DNA of 64,000 nucleotides from Bombus terrestris (lineage: Eukaryota; Arthropoda; Insecta; Hymenoptera; Apidae), in the NCBI RefSeq assembly GCF_910591885.1, contig NC_063276.1, positions 1,674,001 to 1,738,000 on the forward strand. Direction: 5' to 3'. Position 1 is the stretch's first letter; the number at the start of each line of letters is the position of its first letter. A model generated the notes under the pieces. It was not told the DNA's origin, did not search any database, and worked only from the letters and a program-made list of their open reading frames with translations. Position numbers and translations under genes: made by a program. Below are positions 34,671 through 46,680 of the stretch, one piece after another.

Positions 34671-36600
34671 TTTACCATGAGAAAGTTAAAAAAAAAAAAA
34701 AAGAAAGAGAGAAAAAGGAAACAAAAAATAAATTGAAAAGAATGATTTGGCGAAAAAGGGAAGGCCGTTCCCCCCGAGTGTCAGAAATGGTGGCGCGATT
34801 CGAGCGGGAGCGCGTGTTTCGAACGTCGCGTGCCGATTTCTGGTGGCCACCGGTCCGCTTTTCGTTCCGGCTCGGTCGCTTTCTCTTTTTCCGGTTTTCT
34901 GAGGTCGGCCGCCACACCCAGCGAGAACGGTAGCCGTGCTGCATGTCGGTTGAATCGATGGAGGACACGTAGGGTCGATGTTAATGGCCTTGCAACAGGT
35001 TGAACGAATCGGTCGGCATCTTTCGACGACGCGACGTCGGGCATCGCGCGCGCCTTTCCTATCTGGTGTCGCGGCGATAAGCGGATTGCGGGGAAGAAAC
35101 GCGTTTCCGGCGCGTTCGATCGATAACCGTGAATTATATCGATGCAACGGGGCTTGCGTTCGCGGCCTGGCTACCCGCGCGTTGTATAAATATTTATGGG
35201 CCGTTTTTTCTTCCTGCTCTCTCTTGCCCGGTAGCACGAGTTCCATCTCTGTCGAGCGTTCGCCTCTGCCGACGATAGGAAATCGGAGGATCGTTTGGAG
35301 AACGGCGGCGACATCGAGGGCGTCGACGAGCGCCGGCTTTCAGATACGAATTTTCGTCCGGTAATGGGGATTGGAAATTTGTCGATGAGCAGAGTGATTC
35401 GGTGAGCAAGAAAAAGAGAAGGGAACGAGCAACGAGCTTTTCTTAGGGAAAGCTATGGCTTTGGGTAAAAGAATTCGGAAATCACATTGATCTAATACTT
35501 GGTTTCCTAGATTGCATCGCGAAGAAAAGTATTTTATGGCTCTGCTTTTCCTAATGTTCTCTAAATAGACCGAATGAAATTTTAGTCAGTAGATAAAAAT
35601 ATGATTCTGTTGAAGAACGAAGTTGAATTGATATTCTAATTTTCAGGATTGTAAAGGAAACGGATGTATAAATATTTTCTTCTAATTTCAGTGGAATTTA
35701 TTAACTTCGTTTTTGGAGGGATAATATAACCCTTTCGGAATTTGATAATATTAATTTATACAAGAAATCTTACATGCAAAAAAGATATTTTCACGATATA
35801 TAGAATGTTCTAGACGGGGTATTTTCGAAACCGTGTTCGAAATGATGATCACGAAAGGTAGTACGAGTTTGAGACCGGGCGATTAGCCTCTCGCAATAGA
35901 GGCTATGCCGATATATCGATCCTTGGCTGGAACCACCGGGTCTCAACGTATTCCCTGATCTCTATAGAGCCTCGAATCGGCACGGAAGCCGCTTAGAAAG
36001 CGATGACTAAACCCTCGCTCCGAATCTACGTAGTTCGTTCCGTTTTTCGCGGAACGTCCAGTCTTCTCGATAATTTCGGTCGAGCCTTCTATAACCTGGA
36101 TTGGATTGGTCGAACGTAGACGCGATGCGAAAGAATGTCGGCTCGGTGGTTCGTGCTTTAAATGTGTGTGTACGTGCGCACGTTCGATATTCCAAGGAAA
36201 TCGTGCCACGTTGCGTACGAACGCGGTAGGAAAAATTAATGTATTTACGATTTTCATTAATTTAATGGTGTATTAAAAATGGTAAAATGCGATTCGAAAT
36301 TCTCCAGTGACGAATGACTCTGTTTCGTCGAGCAACAAACTATAAAGTCTTAGAAACGATAAACTTAAGATTCTAAAAGCCAACCTAGAAAATACTTATC
36401 GATCAGAACCATTTTCATTCACAACTATATCTTAATTGTCGATTAACAAACCACGTCTTCTTTTATCGCCCATTTTCTCCCAACGTCTACGATCAATAAC
36501 AAAATCTTCCGATCGGCTGATTTTACTTAAAAAAAAAAAAGTGCTTCGCCATTTCTGAAGCCAATCCACCCAGCAACCGTCGAATCGTTTCTTCCAGGCT
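34671..36600. other. GC-rich then AT-rich noncoding stretch
   Basis: Poly-A at 34688-34702 is followed by a CpG-rich patch up to about 35400 with a TATAAATATTTA-like box near 35185. It is AT-rich afterwards. The structured element at 35869-35946 lies here. No exon is supported. Confidence 0.45.
35869..35946 (+). other. Candidate structured element (nested inverted repeats)
   Basis: TTGAGACC at 35869-35876 pairs with GGTCTCAA at 35939-35946, extended by GG/CC past one bulged base. Inside, TAGCCTCT at 35884-35891 pairs perfectly with AGAGGCTA at 35898-35905 around the loop CGCAAT. A palindrome CGATATATCG at 35909-35918 could form another arm. It could be a structured RNA or a DNA palindrome cluster. 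It is not a tRNA: the T-arm motif is absent. Confidence 0.4.
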
Positions 36601-37500
36601 GTTGTATTTCCGAAAGATCCGCGGAATCTCTCGGTAGTTGGAGCCAGGTTCCCTCGACCCATATCCAGCGAGCGGCTAAATTTTTCACAAACTACCTTCT
36701 CGAGGCAATCAATTGGACGCGCTCTCGTGCACACCGGTGATCGTTCCGGCGCGGCGCGGCGCGGCGCACGCATACACCGGCATGGAACACGGAATGAACG
36801 GGTCGTGAACGACAGAAAGGCAGCGAAAGGAAGAGAGAGAGGGAGAGAGAGAGAGAGAGAGAGAGGAAGAAGATCGTTGGCTTCTCGACCCGAAATCCAA
36901 ATCCTCCGGAGGCTTTTCCCGGCGTATTTTCCGACCGGAGGAAATCCTGTTAACTCATTAATAACTCGGCCGGCATCCAAGAGAACCAAGAAGGGTTCCC
37001 ATCGTCGACGGCGCCGCCGCCGCCGCCGGTGTGGGACGCGTTGCATCGTTTTGCTCGCAGGATTAATGGATGAACATCCAGGATCCATGGGCTGGCGAGT
37101 TGGAGGAGGGCTGATGCTTCCCTGCGGCCTACTGTTTCTCTTTCTTCCGTGTGGAAATAAATACCCGTTTCCAATGCTGCTACTGCCGCCGCCAGCTACG
37201 CGATTCGAACGTGGCTGGGAGCGGAGGGATCGAGAGGATGGGGCGAGCGATGTACGCGCGTGTAATTAAATGCAGTTTATTTCGCGATGGTTGGATATTA
37301 GCGCGATCGCAACGGGACTCGCACAGCTCGTGCTGATCGCGAGCGTGTAACGTGTCAAGGTGTTATTACGCTGACATATTATGCGGCAACGCGCGCTCAT
37401 CGCGGTACCGAGCAAAAGTAATTGAGCCTTGTACGCTCGATGTCAACGGGGACGTGCGATCGTTCGTGCAATGGGCACGTTAAGACGCGTTATTACGGAA
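36601..37500. other. GC-rich block with microsatellites
   Basis: GCGGC repeats occur near 36751-36768, an interrupted (GA)n at 36832-36865 and a GCC-repeat near 37010-37030. A 218-codon minus-strand frame at 36432-37088 is low-complexity and not called. Confidence 0.5.
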
Positions 37501-39990
37501 GAATGGAGGTTTTTGGATGGAAGTTAGGTCGCAAGAATAAACGAATGTTTTCGATGTATCGATTGCAACGGCGTTTTTCGGTTTTTAGCGAAATTAGAAT
37601 TACCGGCGACCTCGTGCAAGTCATAGATAACATCTTTCAACAGAATCATATATAACCATATATAATAATACCTTCTATCGAAAGTATCCCATTGAAAATT
37701 GTTCCATACGTATAGAATATTCCTATTTTCATTTCGAATATCAAATTTAACGTTACGAAGTTAACAACGGGCGTTCTTTTTTCTCTTTCTATCAATTAAA
37801 GAATCCCACGTACGAATAACATAAAAAACTAACGCGGAGCAAAAACCTAGACCAAAAAGTGCTGGTCCGTCGCTTGTGCTGGTGCACAAAGGACAAAATC
37901 AGCCTCAAACAAGAAATTTTTGCCGCAACTCGCTCTAATCGAACCGGTATCCGCCACGGAACGCTTTTAATCCGGCGTTGATAGAACGTTAATCCATAAA
38001 AATTCACGTAACCGAGACCCGTCCGACGAGCCATTGAAACAAACCAAACTAAAAGAAGAAAAGGACGAACGAAAGCAGGAAAGCGAGGCGGAGAAAGGGA
38101 GGAAAGGAAGACCCACGCGGAAACTTCGATACGTACAGGGTGAACAAGGAAGAAATTATTAATTCACTGGAACGATAAACGTATGGAGCGGCCATATCGG
38201 AAAATGTGGAGTGTAACGATGGTGAGGTCGCAAACTGAGCGATTACGCCGGTAAATAAATCCAGGTAGAAGACGAGGACCGTGGAAGAGATGGCTAGGGC
38301 TCGATTACGAAAACGTTGTTTAATTTCCGACGGGGTTCGCATCGGGTTTCACTTTAATTAAGCGAAATAATTAGCCGTCAAAGGTTTAGTTAGCTGCGCG
38401 GGAAACGAGACGCGGATATTTTGCCCCGACAATGTCGCTTTTTCAGCCGGAAAAGTTGCGTAGAAGGTGGGAAGTAGGTACGGGCTACGTCGCCAGATAA
38501 GATTTCTCCAAATCGAAATTCAGAGGTCGACGATGCCAAGCCGAGACGCAGAAGCCTTAAAACACGCCATTTCGCTCGAAATTGCGACACGATTAATCGA
38601 TCGCACGTTCTTCGTGCTACGTTTATAAGTGTACGCGTCCTCGAGATTAGCAATTGGTTCGGAGAAATCGAAGATTTACGCGATTTTATATGATATTTCG
38701 CGTAGCAAATACCGCAAACTGGAGCAAAATGTTTCGGTAACTTCTAGGACGTACCATAAAATATCAGCCATTTGCTGCAACATAGCACGTCTCAAGGTTA
38801 CGACTGCGAGTTATGATTTCTAAATTATACACGTACATCGATTGAAAAAAGTACGCAATTCCTTTATATTTCGTTAGTTTTTTTGCTTTCCTCCTTTTTT
38901 CCGGTTTTTAATGTTGGTTACAAGGTAGATCGATAGAGGGGAAAATGGGTATTGTTTGTGGGGCAGGTTCTCGCGCGGTAGAGAGGTCTTTTCGTGTGAA
39001 CAGCTCTGAGCAGCTGCGATTTTGTAAATATTTGTGGGCGTTGCTGTTTTCCCGAAGCGTGGTGGCTTTTGGAAAAAAAAGGGGAAAAAATACGCTTTTA
39101 AAAAATTCACGCAGAAATGGACGGTGCGATTAAAGCGTTCCAAAGGGCGATAGATCGATAGTCTGCCGGTGCGAAATTATTGTTGGTATCGCGTATTATA
39201 CGCTCGCGTTTTTAAGATTCGATCGATGGATAAATGAAAATGTGTAAAATTGTATGAAAAATTTAGGCAGATAAAAAGTCAGCCTTTCGTAGGCAACATT
39301 TTTATCTTTGCTAAAATATGCAGCGATACCTTTAGCGTCCTCGATTTATTAAAATACCTTTGGTTTTTGGTTTGGTGCCACCATCGATGAACAAACCGAT
39401 AGCAAAATCAAAATGTATGAAACTTCATCTAATTGCAAAGCAGCATCGTTGCGACAACTAGACTAGAATAACAGTTTTTTAAAGCAAAAATCGATAGACT
39501 TTGTTCTATGTAAATCAAAGATGGTAAAATTGCCTATGAAGTCTTTCTTCATTCGATTAATATATTCTTTCAACATTTACCATCATTCTTTCATTTCCAT
39601 TTTCTACTTTGGCCAAGTGTACATAGATTTACTTACGTATTTCCCGATTCTTTCTACTCCACTTTAATCTACTGCTCCCTTTCTTTCAGACCTTCCTTTC
39701 TAAATCTACTCCCAATCACAATCAAACACCCACAACGAACATCTCTGAATACTAAACTGGAATCCGGCTATCCGTTTCCAAACGAGAACGTTCTCAGGTT
39801 TCTTGGTCCTTTGCGTATTACAACGATTAATCTTCTCTTACTGCAACGATTAATACCCGGATACTTTGCGTATTTCCATAACTTTGGAACACATCGCACA
39901 GTATCGGCAGGTCTAGGTTTCGCCGTATATATTATATATACACACAGAAACCAGAGATATTCCGTAATCAAGCTGACATTTCACCGGACG
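37501..39990. other. AT-rich noncoding stretch
   Basis: No exon is supported; frames are short. A purine-biased patch lies at 38050-38110, and a GTATATAT/ATATATAC palindrome near 39924. Confidence 0.5.
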
Positions 39991-42900
39991 CGCGTACTTA
40001 AAGGGTTAATCGTCGCTTTCGAGCGAGTAGTCCGGCCGCGAACGAGAGATACTTTCGCTTCTCCTGCCCGGTGCTTTCTTGCCGCCATTACCCTCCAATT
40101 ACGCCTCTCGAAGGAGGCATTTCGAAAGTTGCCGGTCGCGTCCCGGTGCATCGTGTCGTATTTCAACGCGGCACCGCCGGTTTTTCCTTCGGTTGCCTTG
40201 GCGCGAGCCTTGCTCGTGTATAAATATCTAAACCCTGGGAGCACGCCGAGCAAGGAACGGGCAAAAGTAAACGAGCGAAGGGAGGGAAAAGAATGGACAA
40301 CGGGGAGAGAAACGAAGGAAACAGGCAGACGAAGGACGGGGGAGGACCCAACGAAAACGAACAGTTCGTCCCTGACGAACTGGCGTTATTTTAGCTCTCC
40401 CCGGAGAGAGGACCTTCGAAAACCTCACGGAAGCATCGTCGAAGGGCAAAAACGAAGTCGGTTGAGGCAGGAGGGATAAAGAGGAAAAAAAAAGTGGGGC
40501 GCGACGTGGGTCTACCAGAGTGGAGGGTATGCAAGCGGACCGATAAGCTCGAGGAATCGATATTCGAGCGGAGCCACGATCCTCGGTGGCCCGTTCCCGA
40601 CAGGACGCTGATAATCGGCCTGGAAATTCCGTACCATGCTCTGTCTATGTGTGTATACGTGTGTCTGTAACTATGTCTGTATATAATATATATATACACA
40701 CACACATACGTATGTACGTAGGCGTGCGTGTGCGCGTGAACCCGGCCGCTTGCGAGTCACGGTATATAGTGCCACTAATTATTACACCGGTGTGCCGCTC
40801 GTTAACGCATGCCCGTGTAAATCTGCGCCGGGAAAAAAAGTTTCGTTAGAGGAGGAAACCGTCCTTCCTTTCCCCCTCCGGTCTCCGCTCTTTCTGTTTC
40901 GCGTTACATTACGATATACCGGGTGAGGTGGATTATAGTAGAACGTCGGTTTAACTATGGAGGTTTGTTCGTTTTTAGAATAGCGAGGTGGAGCCAGCCA
41001 GGAATTCCAACGCGTTTGTCTTTCTCAAATACATCGGTAGGAATCGAGTTCGTAGCAAACACGAGTCTAGTCAAAGTATCGCTCGGACGTACCTCGAAAC
41101 GCGATAATTTAATATTCTAGGAAAATGTTTGCAAGTTACAGTAACGCTGTCTCTTCGTCGGCAACGATATTTCGTTACGAAAGAAATTAGAAATTTTATA
41201 TATCGCGTAGCAACGAACAACATTGAACAGTAAGAATTCCAAACTATCGGAACGAATCGTTTCAACGCATACTCTTGAACACTAAAGCTCATCGTAATTA
41301 ACAAACCAAAATTCCTTCGCACTTAAAACGCGTGACAAACTCCGGATCGCCGCAAGCGAGTCGAAGTTAACACACTTACGTTAACTTCTCCGAAGAAACT
41401 AAGAATTCTGCAACTTGGAGCCGAAGCGATGCGGAAGGGTTAACGCGTCTGAACTCACCCTTTCGACCGCCCCCGCGTTACCAACTTCTCCTCCAGCCAT
41501 CGTTCGTCGAAGACTCGGAACGGTCGATGATGAAGTTTCAACCGTCTGCCACGCAGCTCTTTCCTTTCCTTTTCTTTTCTCGTGTTCTCTTCGCCTTCCA
41601 CCCTCGACCCTAGACCTAACCTCTGCCCTTCTCTCTCGTCCTTTTCCCTTTCCTACTTGGGAGCCGCGTTCCTCAACATAGGCTTCTTCTCTCACTCTTT
41701 CTCTCTCTCTCTCTCTCTCGCTACTTCTCGACAGCCGACTCATTAGCAGGTGATCAATTAAAAATTCGTTTGTTTTCGCGGTGCTGGGCAAGGGCACCGC
41801 CCACCTAAGCCGGCTCGTGACGGCGAGGGTCGAACGAACAACCCCTGGTGATGGGTGATGCGCGCCGGGAAACCAGGGGAAATAGTTGGGGACTGGCAGT
41901 TTAGTGGCGACTGGAATACAGGGACGCGATATGGGTAATTTATATTGCGAGCTTTGCACGGTTTTCAAGCGTTCTCGGGGCGCGGCAGAATTTTGTGGTC
42001 ACGGGATCGGGGTTCTTTAACGTGCTGTGTGTCGCGTGGGTCACGCTATTTAGCAGGGGTAAGGCCGTTATTTTTCTTTCTCTTTTTTCTTCTTCCGTTT
42101 CTTCCTCTTTTTTCTTCTTACGCGCAGGTTATAATGTTTCGCTCGGTGATACAGTGATAGGAAGTTGGACTGTTTTAGAGAAACGTAAATTTTCCTTCGT
42201 ATTTAGCAGAATATCGTTACAATTTGCTCGTGTTATTTCACGGAATAATAATCGATAAATATTTGCAAAAGCAGATTTCCGATTACGTATTTCCCTCTGT
42301 AGCGTTAAAAAATTAATCGATCAACGATAATTCCAAACTGTTCTCCGATCTTTACACCCGGCTTAAAAATATAAAATAACGCTTGTTCGCCTCAACCTAA
42401 TTTGCTGCCGCTTAACCGTCCGAAACCCTTTCATGCACGAGAGTATTCGGAAAGACGAAGACTGCGAGGGAACGTGTCGCGTTTGTCCAAGGATCGATAC
42501 CTTCAATCCGGTTGAGTGACACTTATCCCGATTTCGCGATCGATAATGGATACTTTGTAACGTCATCGATCGATGGCATAAACATTCGGATTGGATTAAT
42601 CCCGTGGCTGGCTCCTCGACGACGACGGAAGGACGTCACCTCGTAAAAAGTTAACGGCATTAAAGCTTATTACGGTTAATGATCGGGTATAAAGCGAGCC
42701 GTTTCGGGCAGCGCGCTGACACGACGGCGGGAATATTTTTAGTAAGAGCGACGCGTGCACTCGATCAATCACGACCCAGAAAAACTTCTGTTGAAATTTT
42801 CAAGTCCCCCCGGTCGAGCTGCCGCCGCCTCCACCGCCACCGCTGCGTGTTACGATCACGGCGAGGGAATTAGCGGGGCAAACGAAGCGACAGACGGTGA

Positions 42901-45241
42901 AATTTCACGTGGCGTGACTCGCGGTCCCAGCGAGAACTGTTCCAGCTGGGAACCGAGTGCTTTATAATACATGCGAAACGTTCTCCGATATTTCTATGTT
43001 CGACGATCGTGTTAAACCCTCGTTGCATCTGATTAGTATCGGTTTACCTCCGTTTACGGATGTAGATTTTTGCAGAGCTTGAATTTTCATACGGAAGCGT
43101 ACTTGTTCGTTTTCCGTTCGTCGTTTTGCAATGATCGTGTTGATGCAACGTCCCATTGCTGGAGATTTTAACGTAGAAATTAATTTGTTGCTACGAGGTA
43201 TATGGGGTAGCAGGCCATCTTACTGTTATTCGTTATATCGATGTTATAAGAATATATGTTAGGGAAAAATCAATAACTACGTGATACGAGAATAACGTAA
43301 CAGGGAGAATTTCCTTTCTGCGATCATTTTCTGTTGGCACCTTTTTAGCTTCTTCCTTTATATTCTCGACTCAAATACTTGGTCCTTTCTCGCTCCTCTA
43401 ATTCTCGGCATTTCACACCAAATTCCCATATTTACAATACCCTTCAGCACGAAGCAAACTTCAACTTTAGCCACTGAATCAGCCGGTCTCTGCTTCCGCC
43501 AGTCATTAATCACACCTATAAGAGCACCTCTTTCTTCATCCAAAAACAACCAATCGCTCCAAAGTAATCCTCCTCCATCTTCTCCCATCGGGTACTTCAA
43601 CATCTCCGACACGATGCTCGAGGAACCTCCTTCCCTTGGTGGTGCACCGTTCTAGATATCCCTTGGCAAGTGCAGGCGGTCGTCGCGACGCCAACGGCGA
43701 CTCGCGGGAGCAACGTTTCGCGGACCTCGTCGGAATAAAAGGGAAGATTGATTGCGTTCCTAGAGGCGACCACGAGCGTTACTGGCAAACGGCTGATCCA
43801 GGGTCCGTGTCGATGCCAAGCGTTGCGTGTAACGCTTCCAGAATGTCCTATTGTTCGGAAGACGTAGTGCGGAGTTTATTGCGTGACGAGCGGCCACGGT
43901 TCCGGGTTTATTGCCTAAACTGCGCGTCTCGTCCACACGGACCACGAATCGCGCTAGCGTCTCCCTGTTTGCCAAACACCGAGACGATCGATCCTATCGG
44001 CACCGTGGGATCGTCTCCTGCGGGAAAACAGCCCGACTCCGGCGGAATCGTCCGTGGAATAATTATGGAAGTCCGGCGGGAGTTTTAGCGAAGGCTGGCC
44101 CGGTTGTTTGCGATAGTGGATGATCCGTGTGCTCGAATTCGACGAGATTGGGACGCCTCGCTATCTCTTCCCGTCCGGTTTCTGGGTTATTAACTGTATC
44201 TTCCGGGTACTTTGTGTCGCAAGAGGAAAGGAACTGGCTGGACAGGCTAGTTTCGTAAGTCCGCATTTGAGGAATATTTATCGTTGGAATTGCTGCTTAT
44301 TCCGGATTATAGGCCGAGGATCTTTGTGGTTTATCGGGTGTTATGTCTCTGATGCGGGCAGAATTTGAGTCTCTCGCGTGAAGAGAATCCCGGACGACCC
44401 ATTATGGATTTCTTGCCAAAGCTATTCTTTTCTCTTCGTCCGGGGAATTCGTGTATTTATAATAATTATAATATTCTTCAAGCGTTGTTTCATACGTACG
44501 TGTTTTAAAGTAACCGCGGAATACAGCAGGAGCCTCGGTACCGTGGAAAATTAAGGAAACTAATTCCTGCGTTGGAAAAAAAACACTGACAGCGGAGCTA
44601 GTATTAAGCCCCATCCGCAACCTAGACGTATCCGCAACCCTTCAATTTATCACCCCATTTACTCCAACTTAGTCGGACCTCGAGCACCGAAATTCTCGAA
44701 AATGTGCAAAAGAGTAAAAAATCTTTCAACGTCTGTATACAGTGGAAGCAGCGTGAACGCGAAAATCAGTTTCTGGGGCGAGAACGCAGAACGCGTTCGT
44801 AGCTCGTGGGACAGGGATATTTATTGCTGGAAGTTCGCTCGGAATCGGGCGGCGGTCATTAATGGAGCCGGTGTAATTAGTCAGCGGCCGCTGAAACGTA
44901 GCCTGGCGTTCGCGCTCGTTATTATCGGGCAGAGGGGGAGGGCGTTTCGTTAAAAGCGCTTAAAATAATATCGGGTGAAAGTTACACACGTGATCTCGAT
45001 CACGGTGACTCGACTCTCTCTAGAGAGGGAGAGGGTGGCGGTGACGAAGCAGGGGAAGAAAATAACGGCGAGAAACGGGGAGCTCGTTATGCAGATTATT
45101 AAACTTTGATAATCGATAAATATTCCTGGCTCGTTTTCGACGAAGGTCAACACGCGCGCGGCCCTTTTTCCGCCCTCGGCTTTGCCGAGCCGAACGCGAT
45201 GGTACAACCACGAGGCGACTTTTGTTTACGCGGAAATGCCG

Positions 45242-45301
45242 TTTGGCATAAATATTCGAACGGAGGCTAGCTCCGCCTGTTCGCTGTACAAATATGCCAA
45301 A
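45242..45301. other. 60-base hairpin with 9-bp perfect terminal stem
   Basis: TTTGGCATA (45242-45250) and TATGCCAAA (45293-45301) are exact inverted copies. The enclosed part folds further: CGAAC pairs with GTTCG, and AGGC with GCCT around the loop TAGCTCC. GCCG just 5' can pair with CGGC just 3'. The size is in the range of insect microRNA precursors, but the inner mismatched region of six to nine bases is large. It matches no microRNA I know. Confidence 0.35.
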
Positions 45302-46177
45302 TTTCTCGGCGAGTATTCGACAAAGTCGGACACTCTGCTCGATAATCGATATTCTTTCGCCGGGCTTTGTGCTGGCTTCCCACACCAGCGGGCCTCGCGA
45401 GAAATTTCTGGATCAGCGAATATGGGAACCGACCGATTAATAACTGCTCATTAGCGGCGAAACGTCGTTCTATCGAGCACCCGCGCCACGATATGCCGTT
45501 TCGGATAACCGAACCTCGGCGCGGCGATTCGTGGGAAACGTTCGATGGAAGCTTCGCTGTGCTTTTCGTGGTTAGATTACGAGGGGGAAACGTGCATGTT
45601 CGTTTAGTGGCTGGATTATTTGGCTAAGGATGATCGATCGATGTAATATTTCGCTGCTGAGAAAAACGTTCAGTTTTACGATAATACCGTGCCGAGTGGA
45701 CAATTCCTTGTTTGGGCTAAGGAAAAAATTTATCCTATCCGAAGAGCGTCCAGGCTATCGTAAACTGGATACCTGACGAAGAGTAAAAACTGGTAAACTG
45801 TTCTTCCACCGAACGATTAAAAAACCACGAAAGGAACTCTTTCGTAGCGAAAAATTCCATTTGAAACGATCTATTAAGCTAGCGTTTGCTCTTCGACAAT
45901 TTTTCATTCTCGTTCTCCGAGACCCAAGGAATACTTTTATAGAGAAAGGAACGCGTATCTACGTTCCATTTGAAAGAAACAATTCAGATCAGAGGAAGAT
46001 TAACGGAACAATTTTTTCCAATCAACGACACTTCCGACTCTCTTATCAGGCGGTGAAACGATTAGTAACCCACCACCCCTAGCGGCAAGTTTAAGCGGAG
46101 CATCGAGAAACGCGCGAAATTCTTTCGCGGAAGGTCAACAGCCGCTCGAACGAGTTCAAAGAGAAATAGCTCGGTAT

Positions 46178-46213
46178 GAGGAGGAGGAGGAGGAGGAAGA
46201 GGAGGAGGAGGCG
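46178..46213. repeat. GAG/GAA-type trinucleotide repeat
   Basis: A run of GAG units is interrupted once by GAA. It creates a local glutamate or arginine run in open frames, which I do not consider coding. Confidence 0.8.
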
Positions 46214-46554
46214 GCTACAAGCGGCGGCTGTTCACTCGCTATGCGGCTCGTTGCGTAGATATTCAAACGCTTGCCTCCTCTCGCTTCCGGCAGTCGGAAT
46301 AAGGTGGAACGACGCCCAGGCGTCCCTAATGACTGCGGATCCGTCGCGGCGCCCGTACGCCGATGATTATAATCGATAACCCAGCCGGCCTCCTACCGCC
46401 GCCACCCTCTTCTCCCCCTAGAACCAACCCCGTACTCCTCTACGCCCCTCTGCATGCCGCGTGTCCTCCGCTTCCCGGCACGAGGGAAACCAGCACACGT
46501 GGGTCCTCCCATCGGCAACCACCCTCCTCTGCATCACCGACCTTCTAGTCTGCC

Positions 46555-46630
46555 GCTCGTAGAAGCCGATATAGAGGAGCATCTGGTTATGTTTATCGCC
46601 TCTTTATAAGCTCCTAACCAGCCCACGAGC
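46555..46630 (+). other. Complex fold candidate with nested and pseudoknot-capable stems
   Basis: The outer stem is GCTCGT (46555-46560) with ACGAGC (46625-46630). The inner stem is CTGGTTA (46583-46589) with TAACCAG (46615-46621). GGAGC (46576-46580) can pair with GCTCC (46610-46614), which crosses the inner stem in an H-type pseudoknot arrangement. AGAGG (46573-46577) can alternatively pair with CCTCT (46599-46603). Four matched stems in 76 bases is notable, but no transcript is known here. Confidence 0.35.
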
Positions 46631-46680
46631 ATCCGTCGATACCTCCACGTCCTGTTTTTATTTCTTTCTTGATTTTTCCA

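Larger units (their letters stand above)
39991..46680. other. GC/CpG-rich noncoding block with several inverted repeats
   Basis: This block holds simple repeats at 40680-40707 (TA then CA), 41701-41719 (CT) and 46178-46213 (GAG-type). It also holds paired palindromes at 44989-45027, a 60-base hairpin at 45242-45301 and a complex fold at 46555-46630. Open frames up to 222 codons exist but none shows a domain. The density of homeodomain-like TAATTA motifs beside GC-rich patches would fit regulatory DNA, though this is inference. Confidence 0.4.

Noticed and set aside
35869..35946. tRNA gene reading of the folded element
   Set aside because: The acceptor-like stem is present, but there is no T-arm TTCRA motif and the anticodon arm does not fit.
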